Shown here one piece after another: positions 1-6,007 of a DNA stretch of 6,501 bases (position 1 is the first letter of the stretch; the number at the start of each line of letters is the position of its first letter). Below the pieces are notes generated by a model. That model saw only the letters and a list, made by a program, of their open reading frames with translations. It was not told the DNA's origin and did not search any database. Made by a program: the position numbers and the translations under genes. The stretch comes from Deltaproteobacteria bacterium (GTDB taxonomy: Bacteria > Desulfobacterota > Desulfobacteria > Desulfobacterales > Desulfobacteraceae), in NCBI GenBank assembly GCA_003647385.1, contig QMMT01000129.1, positions 1 through 6,501 on the forward strand. The letters run 5' to 3'.

Positions 1-64
1 ATTTTAATGAGCATCAATTCATTATCTGACAAACAAAAATTTAAAATAGCAGGAGGCATTTAAA

Positions 65-1879
65 ATGGCACAAGTAATTACCGATCGAAGAGATATCGAA
101 TTTGTACTCCATGAACAGTTGGAAGCGGAAAATCTTTCCGAACTTCATGAAAACTTTGCTGATTTTAATAAAAAGACCATCAACCTTGTCATCTCAGAAG
201 CAAAGAACTTTGCAGTAAAAGAATTGCTGCCGACCAACAAAGAAGGGGATGAGCAGGGATGTACACTTGAAAACGGCAAGGTGACCACTCCGGATTCTTT
301 TAAGAGGCTCTATAAAATTTTTAATGAAGGAGAGTGGCTTGCGGTAACCGAAGATCCGGAATGGGGGGGTCAGGGGATGCCAAGAACCGTTGCCTCAGCA
401 GGCGCTGAGTATTTCAACGGTGCTAATTTCCCTTTCATGATGTATCCGGGCTTGACCCAGGGAGCGGGTCACCTTGTAGAAAAATTCGGCACCCAGGAAC
501 AAAAAGAAACCTATCTTAAAAACATGTTTACCGGCAAATGGACAGGTACCATGCTCCTGACAGAACCCGGTGCAGGATCTGATGTCGGTGCTTTGACAAC
601 CCAGGCGGTCAGAAACGATGACGGTACTTTTTTAATTACCGGTGAAAAAATATTTATTTCAGGTGGTGACCACGATCTGACTGAAAACATTATCCATCCG
701 GTACTTGCAAGGATAGAAGGTGCACCGGAAGGAACGAAGGGGATTTCCCTCTTTCTTGTTCCAAAATATCGTGTAAATGAAGATGGGACACTTGGTGAAT
801 TCAATGATGTCATCTGTACAGGATTAGAACATAAACTGGGCATTCATGGAAACAGTACCTGTTCTCTCTCTCTTGGCTCAAAAGGTAATTGTATTGGAAC
901 ACTGCTGGGTGAAGAGAACAAAGGAATGAAAGCCATGTTCCTGATGATGAATGAAGCAAGACGTCTTGTGGGATTCCAGGGATTTGCCTGTGCCACGACC
1001 GCTTATATGTATGCGCTTGACTATGCAAAAAACAGAGTACAGGGCAAAGATATCCTTGAATTCATGAACCCTGAGGCCAAATCCGTCTCTATCATGAGAC
1101 ACCCGGATGTCAGACGGCAGCTGATGATGATGAAGGTAAATGTGGAAGGCATGAGATCCCTGCTATATTTTGTTCAATACTGTGCTGACATGGCCCTTCA
1201 CGCCCCCACCCCGGAAGAAAAAGACAAATACCAGGGATTTGTTGAAGTATTGACCCCCATTGCAAAGGGATATGTAACCGACCGATCTTTCGAGGTCTGC
1301 AGCCAGGCCATGCAGGTATACGGCGGATACGGCTTCATAGAAGAATACCCTATAGCACAGCTTCTAAGAGATTGCAGGATCACTTTGATTTATGAAGGAA
1401 CAAATGGTATCCAAGCCATGGATCTGCTGGGAAGAAAACTGGGCTTAAACAAAGGTAAACCCATCATGGATCTGTTTGGTGAAATCCAAAAAGCCATTGC
1501 TGCTGCCAAAGCCCTGCCCGGACTTGAAAAGCAGGCCGTTAAAGTAGAAGAAGCCACCAACAAACTCGCAGAAGTCGCTATCCACATGGGACAGACCGCC
1601 ATGTCGGAAAAAGTATTGAACGCTTTTGCCAATGCCCATCCTTTCCAGGACGCAACCGGGGATGTCACCATGGCATGGATGCTGCTCTGGAGAGCCACTA
1701 TTGCTGCTCAAAAACTTGATAAAGCCAAAAAGAAAGACAAACTTTTTTATCAAGGCATCATCAAATCACTACAGTTTTATGTAGACACCCAGCTGCCGAT
1801 AACACTTGGCAGATTTAATGCACTGATGAATACAAGCAGTGTTGCAGTGGATATTGATGATAACATGTTTCCCAGCTAA
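65..1879 (+). CDS. Acyl-CoA dehydrogenase, long DmdC/FadE-type with C-terminal extension
   Basis: This is an FAD-dependent acyl-CoA dehydrogenase, expected to oxidise an acyl-CoA thioester to the 2,3-enoyl-CoA in the cytoplasm and pass electrons to electron-transfer flavoprotein. Visible motifs are WGGQGMP (about 100-106), the family signature TEPGAGSD (166-173), ITGEKIFISGGDHDLTEN (191-208), YGGYGF, and the IYEGTNGIQ motif whose Glu444 aligns with the catalytic base of medium-chain enzymes. At 604 residues it is much longer than the usual 380. The extra length is an N-terminal extension and a C-terminal helical domain after about residue 465, as in the DmdC (3-methylmercaptopropionyl-CoA dehydrogenase) and Acyl-CoA_DH C-terminal-like group. 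The start is supported by AGGAGG at 51-56, 8 nt upstream. The methyltransferase-like gene follows after 37 nt, probably in the same transcript. The family call is very secure. The substrate cannot be read from sequence, because DmdC-like names are applied broadly to general fatty-acid and aromatic-acid enzymes. Confidence 0.95.
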   Translation: MAQVITDRRDIEFVLHEQLEAENLSELHENFADFNKKTINLVISEAKNFAVKELLPTNKEGDEQGCTLENGKVTTPDSFKRLYKIFNEGEWLAVTEDPEWGGQGMPRTVASAGAEYFNGANFPFMMYPGLTQGAGHLVEKFGTQEQKETYLKNMFTGKWTGTMLLTEPGAGSDVGALTTQAVRNDDGTFLITGEKIFISGGDHDLTENIIHPVLARIEGAPEGTKGISLFLVPKYRVNEDGTLGEFNDVICTGLEHKLGIHGNSTCSLSLGSKGNCIGTLLGEENKGMKAMFLMMNEARRLVGFQGFACATTAYMYALDYAKNRVQGKDILEFMNPEAKSVSIMRHPDVRRQLMMMKVNVEGMRSLLYFVQYCADMALHAPTPEEKDKYQGFVEVLTPIAKGYVTDRSFEVCSQAMQVYGGYGFIEEYPIAQLLRDCRITLIYEGTNGIQAMDLLGRKLGLNKGKPIMDLFGEIQKAIAAAKALPGLEKQAVKVEEATNKLAEVAIHMGQTAMSEKVLNAFANAHPFQDATGDVTMAWMLLWRATIAAQKLDKAKKKDKLFYQGIIKSLQFYVDTQLPITLGRFNALMNTSSVAVDIDDNMFPS

Positions 1880-1916
1880 ACAAGGCCAGTTAAACAAGTT
1901 GGATGGAAAAGATAAG

Positions 1917-2984
1917 ATGAAAAATTTTAAGGCTAACGGGCTGCCCCTGTTAATCGGAAGCCTTCCCATGGACAGCCATGAGGAGGCCACAAAACTTATT
2001 TTTAATTACACACCCGAGATTCCGCTCTGGGTACAATTGCCTCTTTATAAGGAAGAAGGCATGATCAACCAGTTTCTTCCAGGACTCCCCGGATTTACCA
2101 ATGGAATTGATAAAAACTTTCTGGATACTTCAAAGCCTGAGTTTGATGAAGAATTCCTTGCCTTTTTTGAAGAGTACTTATCCGTATCAGAATCCGAGAC
2201 AGATATGGGTGCCTCAAGGTTTGCCCTGTCAGGAACAAGAGCAAAAGGTTTTTTCGAATTCTTAAAACAAATTGATAAAAAAAACAAACCTTTCATCGCC
2301 CTGAAAGGCCAGGTGACAGGTCCAGTCACTTTTGGAACTGCAGTAAAAGATGAACAGGATAAAGATATTTTCTATCATGACCAGTTAAAAGATGCCGCCG
2401 TAAAAAAGCTTGCCATGAATGCCAGGTGGCAGGCAAAAGAATTTTCAAGAAGAGGGGCTGTTCCTATTATTTTTATTGATGAACCGGCTTTGGCCGGATT
2501 TGGAACCTCAGCCTATATCACCATTACTAAAGAGGATGTCATCCAGAGCATTGAAGAGATTGTTCAGGAGATACATGCTGAAAACGGTCTGGCTGGTGTT
2601 CATGTCTGCGCCAACACAGAATGGGATATGCTTTTGGACTCAAAGCTTGATATTATCAGTTTTGATGCCTTTTCTTTTTTTGACAGGTTTATCCTTTACC
2701 CTGAAATGATTAAAGCTTACTTAGGACAGGGGAAAATTCTTGCATGGGGGATTGTTCCGACAGCTAAAGCCACATTGATAGAAGCACAAACCACCCAGGG
2801 GCTTGTTCAACTGCTTCATGACCAGATAGATGAGTTATCTGCTAAAACAGGCATCAATAAAGAGACCATCATATCACAATCCTTTATTACGCCCAGCTGC
2901 GGTACCGGATCACTTGATCTTGACTCAGCCAAAAGAGTATTAAAACTGACCAAAGAGGTGTCCGAAGCGTTCAGGCTACCATAA
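1917..2984 (+). CDS. MetE C-terminal-domain-like (core-MetE/UROD-fold) methyltransferase
   Basis: The 355-residue product resembles the catalytic C-terminal barrel of cobalamin-independent methionine synthase (MetE) and lacks the N-terminal half. Visible features are LKGQVTGPVTFG, matching the TGPVT segment of MetE; IDEPAL with Asp188 and Glu189; the zinc-site pair HVC (His229, Cys231); and TPSCGTGSL with Cys328, matching the last zinc cysteine. Asp250 (ISFDAF) sits where E. coli MetE has ligand Glu665. Such short proteins methylate homocysteine or another thiol, in known cases taking the methyl group from a corrinoid protein rather than folate. That is family knowledge and is not proven here. 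I chose the ATG at 1917, in front of KNFKANGLPLLIGSLP, with a weak GGA-rich ribosome site about 8 nt upstream. The longer in-frame start at 1839 would overlap the dehydrogenase by 41 nt and adds residues with no family look. Related uroporphyrinogen decarboxylase-fold methyltransferases are the alternative. Coupling to the upstream gene is likely. Confidence 0.85.
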   Translation: MKNFKANGLPLLIGSLPMDSHEEATKLIFNYTPEIPLWVQLPLYKEEGMINQFLPGLPGFTNGIDKNFLDTSKPEFDEEFLAFFEEYLSVSESETDMGASRFALSGTRAKGFFEFLKQIDKKNKPFIALKGQVTGPVTFGTAVKDEQDKDIFYHDQLKDAAVKKLAMNARWQAKEFSRRGAVPIIFIDEPALAGFGTSAYITITKEDVIQSIEEIVQEIHAENGLAGVHVCANTEWDMLLDSKLDIISFDAFSFFDRFILYPEMIKAYLGQGKILAWGIVPTAKATLIEAQTTQGLVQLLHDQIDELSAKTGINKETIISQSFITPSCGTGSLDLDSAKRVLKLTKEVSEAFRLP

Positions 2985-3002
2985 AGCCCCAATCTGAGAG
3001 TA

Positions 3003-3665
3003 CTATTGGTTTTCTTGTCTGGCTTCTGCTGAAAAATCCTTGGAACGCCTTTCAAGATCTTCAAAATATAAAGGATAGCTTTTCATCATCTCTTCAAGGA
3101 TTTTCTCCCATGGAAGATCTGAGAATGTTCCATGTTCCTTTACATATTCCATATGTTTGTTCCCCAATTTATCAAAGGGATGAAATATAGAATCTTTTGT
3201 CCCGTCAAATTCCAGGGGTTTAACATTGAAATTATTGCAGAGCGTAAGGTTAAATGCCGGGGTTGCCTTTACCCATTTGCTGTTTAAAAAAAGCTCTGTA
3301 TAGCCGTGATAAACATAGACATCCGTTCCCATCAACTTCGTTAACCGTTCTGTGGCCAGATGATTTTGAACATCTGCAAACCCCAGTCTTGCCGGTATCT
3401 TCATGCTTCTTGCACAGGCAGCTAAAAGCACTGCCTTTGCCACACAATACCCCTGGCCTTTATTCAGGACAGAACTTGCCTTCATGGAGTCTTTAACAGG
3501 TTCTATGCTGTACGGGTTGTACCTGATGCTGTCTCTGACAGCATAGTAAAGGCTACTCGCCTTTTCAATCCCACTATCACCTGCTCCTTTATTCTTGTTT
3601 GCAAATTCAATTATTTTGGGATGATCACTGTCTATAAAGTAAGTAGGTTGTAAATATTTTTCCAT
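3003..3665 (-). CDS. Transglutaminase-like (papain-fold) domain protein
   Basis: The 220-residue protein has the transglutaminase/cysteine-protease-like core. Cys74 lies in GQGYCVAKAVLLAACAR, with the small-residue and helix context of the nucleophile. His120 lies in YVYHGYTELFLNSKWVKATP, the usual His-then-beta-strand pattern. The third triad residue is normally Asp just before Pro (WxxxDP); here that position is Thr135 in KATPAF, so catalysis may use another residue or be weak. There is no signal peptide or membrane segment, so it is probably cytoplasmic. The C-terminal third (150-220) is charged and helical, with no domain I recognise. Bacterial relatives include peptidases, amidases and cross-linking enzymes, and the substrate is unknown. 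The start at 3665 follows a purine-rich AGGGAAGAAGG stretch on the minus strand. It converges on the methyltransferase gene with an 18-bp gap and no visible terminator between them. The family call is good; the function is open. Confidence 0.85.
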   Translation of the reverse strand: MEKYLQPTYFIDSDHPKIIEFANKNKGAGDSGIEKASSLYYAVRDSIRYNPYSIEPVKDSMKASSVLNKGQGYCVAKAVLLAACARSMKIPARLGFADVQNHLATERLTKLMGTDVYVYHGYTELFLNSKWVKATPAFNLTLCNNFNVKPLEFDGTKDSIFHPFDKLGNKHMEYVKEHGTFSDLPWEKILEEMMKSYPLYFEDLERRSKDFSAEARQENQ

Positions 3666-3704
3666 CCTTCTTCCCTGTTTGTTTTTTTATTCACTCAATT
3701 GTCG

Positions 3705-3732
3705 CTTATCCCTTGTTAATCAATATCCTCAA
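3705..3732 (-). promoter_or_regulatory. Candidate sigma70-type promoter for the transglutaminase gene
   Basis: Read on the minus strand, TTGAGG (3732-3727) is followed after 16 nt by GATAAG (3710-3705), a partial match to TTGACA/TATAAT. Transcription would start about 30-35 nt before the ATG at 3665, leaving room for the AGGGAAGAAGG ribosome site. Only the box similarity and sensible spacing support it, and AT-rich DNA gives such matches by chance. Confidence 0.25.
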
Positions 3733-3990
3733 GCGGGCTTTTTATTCTGGAAATAAGCTTGTTCTGTACGGTATGCATAATGCATGGTAACGCAGGACTT
3801 CCCTGACTTGATCCATCAGTTTTAATTTAGGATTTGGATGAAATTTTGGTTGACTTTCCATATTGGTTTAAATAGTACCATAATATATACAAAAACAAAG
3901 AAAAAAATGAATATGTGGGCTTTAATTTCCTTTTTGAAGGCCTGAATAGTAAAATAAATGGAAAATAGCGCGGTCTATTACAAACAATAT

Positions 3991-4007
3991 CATGGAAATA
4001 TTCCATG
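3991..4007. repeat. Inverted repeat upstream of the glycosyltransferase start
   Basis: CATGGAAATATTCCATG has two 7-nt arms, CATGGAA and TTCCATG, around a 3-nt centre. It lies 35 nt before the chosen start at 4043, in the expected leader or promoter area. It could be an operator for a dimeric regulator or a small leader hairpin. It also contains the upstream in-frame ATG (3992), which would be buried in the stem. The repeat itself is certain; its role is inferred. Confidence 0.5.
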
Positions 4008-4042
4008 TATTAATACTGTTAGATTTTTATACGGAACAATAT

Positions 4043-4684
4043 ATGCTTAAAATTTCTGCTATTATCCCTGCATACAATGAAGATAGTCGGATTGTTAGTA
4101 CTTTAAATCAGGTTAAACCATTTGTTGATGAAATTATTGTAGTGGATGATGCTAGCTTGGATGCAACTGCAGACCTTGCAAAGGAAAGCGGAGCTACAGT
4201 ATTTACCCAAATGAAAAATCAAGGTTATATAAATGCAATAAAACTTGGCTTCAAGAAAGCAAGCGGAGATATCGTAATTACGATAGATGCTGATGGGGAG
4301 TTTTCGGCTAAAGAAATCCCTAATTTGGTAAAACCAATAGTTAATGGTGCTGCTGACATGGTTCAAGGACATAGAAATACTGTTCCTAGGCCATCAGAAA
4401 GAGTCTTAACATGGTTAGCTAAGAAAAAATTCAATGTGGGTGATTCTGGTACTGGTTTGCGCGCAATAAGAACCTCTCTGGCCAGGTCATTAGAGATTAA
4501 AGGGGCTTGTATATGCGGCGTACTTTCATTAGAAATAGCTTCAAAAGGAGGACGAATAGTAGAAATACCTATTCAACTTCAACAGACCAATAAGTATAGA
4601 AAGATAGCATGGTTTCATTTGGCTCAGCTCTTTTACTTGATTCCATGGCTACTTAGAAAATATGAAAGCAAATCTAACAATTAA
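4043..4684 (+). CDS. Family 2 glycosyltransferase (DPM1/dolichyl-phosphate-mannose-synthase-like)
   Basis: The protein is expected to transfer a sugar from a nucleotide-sugar to a lipid or glycan acceptor at the cytoplasmic face of the membrane. It begins MLKISAIIPAYNE, the standard opening strand of GT-A family 2 enzymes. Asp35-Asp36 in IVVDDAS bind the nucleotide, and Asp82-Ala-Asp84 in ITIDADGEF is the metal-binding DXD motif. GDSGTGLRA (133-141) matches the acceptor-site region. At 213 residues it is a minimal catalytic domain with no clear C-terminal membrane segments; the tail (WFHLAQLFYLIPWLLRKYE) is amphipathic and may dock on the membrane. I chose the start at 4043, not the in-frame ATG at 3992, because conservation begins there and GGA lies 7 nt upstream. 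The 17 upstream residues look like read-through of AT-rich leader. No other glycan genes are adjacent, and the AT-rich composition may reflect transfer. The donor and acceptor are unknown. Confidence 0.9.
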   Translation: MLKISAIIPAYNEDSRIVSTLNQVKPFVDEIIVVDDASLDATADLAKESGATVFTQMKNQGYINAIKLGFKKASGDIVITIDADGEFSAKEIPNLVKPIVNGAADMVQGHRNTVPRPSERVLTWLAKKKFNVGDSGTGLRAIRTSLARSLEIKGACICGVLSLEIASKGGRIVEIPIQLQQTNKYRKIAWFHLAQLFYLIPWLLRKYESKSNN

Positions 4685-4960
4685 AAGGAATCACAGGATG
4701 ACCTTCGAAAGAGAAGAAATTTTGAAGCCAATGTGCCTTGTTTTCCCGGAGACGTAAAAACCCCGGCGCTTATCCGCCAGTCAATCCGCGATGCTGACGG
4801 GGCGTTTCGCGCCAAACGTGCCGGCTCGCCTGATACTGGGATACCGAGCTTCTGGAAACTGCTACGCAATAAGGCTTCAATCATCAGCAATTGGGCCATA
4901 GCAGAACCATTAATGATTGTAAATTTTTCGTATACGTCTGGTTGGGTTATGTGTGAAAGA
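4685..4960. other. Gene-poor block with GC-rich core, possible small inserted or decayed element
   Basis: Between the glycosyltransferase stop and the promoter area of the next gene I see no convincing gene. By hand count 4741-4860 has 71 G/C of 120 (59%), against 21 of 60 in the last part of the preceding gene. TCACAGGATGACC (4691-4703) is an imperfect inverted match, with one gap, to GGTTATGTGTGA (4945-4956). Inside, GGCGTTT and AAACGTGCC (from about 4801) can form a bulged hairpin. Open frames cross the block on both strands but have no family features. A 19-codon ORF at 4698-4757 has AAAGGAA 7 nt upstream but stops at the edge of the GC-rich part. This may be a MITE-like or dispersed intergenic repeat, or a gene fragment. 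No copy elsewhere can be checked here. Confidence 0.4.
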
Positions 4961-4971
4961 AATACTATAAT
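4942..4971 (+). promoter_or_regulatory. Candidate promoter for the periplasmic binding protein gene
   Basis: A perfect TATAAT (4966-4971) lies 18 nt after TTGGGT (4942-4947), which keeps only the TTG of the -35 consensus. Transcription would begin near 4978, right at the ribosome site, giving a very short leader. The -10 match is clear; the short leader and poor -35 lower confidence. If real, this gene has its own promoter, partly inside the right edge of the odd block. Confidence 0.35.
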
Positions 4972-4989
4972 TAATTTAAGGAGGAAATT

Positions 4990-5781
4990 ATGATGAGACA
5001 TGAAAAAGGAAGCCTCCTAAGTAAAATGTCATTTCTGTTAATCTTTTTGATTAATCTGTTTGTATTTGCAATCCCGGCAATGGCAGATGAAATAACTATA
5101 GTTGCGGATAAGTGGGCACCATATTGCGGGAAACCAAATTCAACACACCCAGGATATGGTATTGAAATTACAAAACATGTTTTTGAAAAAGCTGGACATA
5201 CTGTCCTCTATAAAATTGTCCCTTGGTCCAGAGCAATTATGGATACACGGGCCGGAAAATTTAACGCCATCATTGGAGCGTTTAAAAAAGAAGCTCCTGA
5301 TTTTGTGTTTCCTGAAGAAGAGTTTGGTATGACGAAGAATACTTTTTTTGCTGCAAGCGGAAGTACCTGGAGATACAAGGGTTTAAAATCCTTGCAGACA
5401 ATGGAAATTGGTGTGATCAAAGGGTACTCATATGGGGAAGAACTTGATACTTATTTAAAGGAAAACACCCAGCAGGTCCAATATGTTCATGGCGAAGACC
5501 CGCTCTTAAAGAATATTAGAAAATTGCTTGCAGGAAGATTTGATGTGCTTATTGAAGATGAAAACGTCCTGTTGCAAAAAGTCAAAGAAATGGGAGTAGC
5601 AGACAAGGTCGTCAATGTAGGTGGTACAGGTGTAAGCGGCAAAGTATATATTGCATTTTCTCCTATAATTTCAAATTCTAAACAATATGCCGAGATATTT
5701 ACAAAAGGAATACGTAAATTAAAAGATTCTGGAGAACTCCAATTAATCCTTGCAAAATACGGACTGACTTATTGGAAGTAA
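4990..5781 (+). CDS. Solitary periplasmic substrate-binding protein, SBP_bac_3 family
   Basis: This 263-residue precursor has a Sec signal peptide: a basic start, a hydrophobic run at about 13-29 (MSFLLIFLINLFVFAIP) and an AMA|DE cleavage site after Ala32, giving a soluble periplasmic protein of about 231 residues. The mature part has the two-lobe SBP_bac_3 pattern: ITIVADKWAPYCG, PGYGIEI, VPWSRAIMDTRAGKFNAIIGAF, the hinge-crossing KGYSYG, and a C-terminal helix with GELQLILAKYGL. In amino-acid-binding relatives the TPER segment supplies an Arg that holds the ligand carboxylate. Here the matching place reads KKEAPDF, so the ligand is probably not a standard amino acid. No permease or ATPase gene is adjacent, so it may serve a distant transporter or a sensor. 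AAGGAGGA (4978-4985) is 5 nt from the AGGAGG end to this ATG and 8 nt to the second ATG at 4993; either may be used. There is a likely own promoter upstream. Confidence 0.88.
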   Translation: MMRHEKGSLLSKMSFLLIFLINLFVFAIPAMADEITIVADKWAPYCGKPNSTHPGYGIEITKHVFEKAGHTVLYKIVPWSRAIMDTRAGKFNAIIGAFKKEAPDFVFPEEEFGMTKNTFFAASGSTWRYKGLKSLQTMEIGVIKGYSYGEELDTYLKENTQQVQYVHGEDPLLKNIRKLLAGRFDVLIEDENVLLQKVKEMGVADKVVNVGGTGVSGKVYIAFSPIISNSKQYAEIFTKGIRKLKDSGELQLILAKYGLTYWK

Positions 5782-5785
5782 ATGT

Positions 5786-5839
5786 ATGAGCATTCAAGCA
5801 GCAAAAAAGACAGATATTGATAATATTTGGATACTCTGA
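5786..5839 (+). pseudogene. Possible N-terminal stub of a GNAT acetyltransferase
   Basis: Five bases after the binding-protein stop, a 17-codon frame reads MSIQAAKKTDIDNIWIL and stops. This resembles the first strand and helix of GNAT N-acetyltransferases (MxIRxAxxxDxxxIxxL). GGAAG 7 nt before the ATG could serve as a ribosome site. No continuation of a GNAT domain is seen in any frame downstream, so if the likeness is real the rest has been lost. The match is very short and could be chance. Confidence 0.25.
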
Positions 5840-5862
5840 ATAATTGTCTCTCGAAACAAAAA

Positions 5863-5881
5863 TGTCCCATAATTTGAGACA
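5863..5881. promoter_or_regulatory. Operator-like imperfect palindrome
   Basis: TGTCCCATAATTTGAGACA is a 19-nt imperfect palindrome in which 7 of 9 positions pair around the centre. A further TGTCTC at 5845-5850 forms a second inverted pair with GAGACA (5876-5881). The shape fits a binding site for a dimeric regulator, placed about 127-145 nt before the start of the last gene. No regulator is known from the window, and I do not recognise the motif with certainty. Confidence 0.35.
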
Positions 5882-5946
5882 CAACCATATCAATTGTGAT
5901 CCATTGCACTGTCTTTTCTTCGTAGCAGCCGGTATTCCAATACCTG

Positions 5947-5967
5947 GCATACTTTATGCTTTTTTTT
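5947..5967 (+). terminator. Weak intrinsic terminator after the binding-protein gene
   Basis: GCATA and TATGC (5947-5951 and 5955-5959) form a 5-bp stem with a 3-nt loop, followed directly by eight T (5960-5967). Just upstream, GGTATT-CC-AATACC (5931-5944) is a second perfect 6-bp inverted repeat that could extend the structure. The first stem is short and AT-rich, so termination may be partial. The position between two forward genes is sensible. Confidence 0.4.
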
Positions 5968-6007
5968 ATCGTGTTAAAATCTTATAATTAAAAGGAAAAA
6001 GTATCCC

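Larger units (their letters stand above)
3666..4042. other. AT-rich divergent intergenic spacer
   Basis: This 377-bp spacer separates the minus-strand transglutaminase gene from the plus-strand glycosyltransferase. I see no ORF with a ribosome site, no tRNA and no strong terminator. It contains a weak minus-strand promoter candidate (3705-3732), two adjacent ATGCAT palindromes around 3773-3785, a TTGACT (3850-3855) without a good -10 partner, and the inverted repeat at 3991-4007. The right half is strongly A+T-rich and should hold the promoter of the glycosyltransferase, but no single box pair stands out. Confidence 0.6.

Noticed and set aside
1839..1916. In-frame upstream extension of the MetE-like gene beginning inside the dehydrogenase gene
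   Set aside because: It overlaps the dehydrogenase by 41 nt, adds 26 residues with no family resemblance, and the ATG at 1917 directly precedes the conserved start of the domain.
2985..3002. Shared bidirectional terminator between the convergent genes
   Set aside because: The 18-bp gap and the adjacent ends contain no stem-loop with a T run on either strand.
4698..4757. 19-codon ORF (MTFEREEILK...) with a ribosome site right after the glycosyltransferase
   Set aside because: It is too short to judge, has no known relatives that I recognise, and its end falls in the composition change. It is kept only as a note within the odd block.
4741..4860. Integron attC site
   Set aside because: The block is GC-rich with a small hairpin, but I cannot find the paired RYYYAAC and GTTRRRY boxes, and there is no integrase in the window.
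4681..5001. Opposing open frames (plus 4733-4993, minus 5001-4681) across the GC-rich block
   Set aside because: Neither has a recognisable domain, the plus frame has no clear ribosome site, and both run into the start of the binding-protein gene. Open frames on both strands are expected in a short GC-rich block.
5862..5987. 41-codon frame ending in a hydrophobic stretch (FFVAAGIPIPGILYAFFYRVKIL)
   Set aside because: There is no ribosome site before the ATG, it overlaps the palindrome and the terminator hairpin, and the hydrophobic run is largely produced by the T-rich terminator region. It could be a small membrane protein, but the support is too weak.
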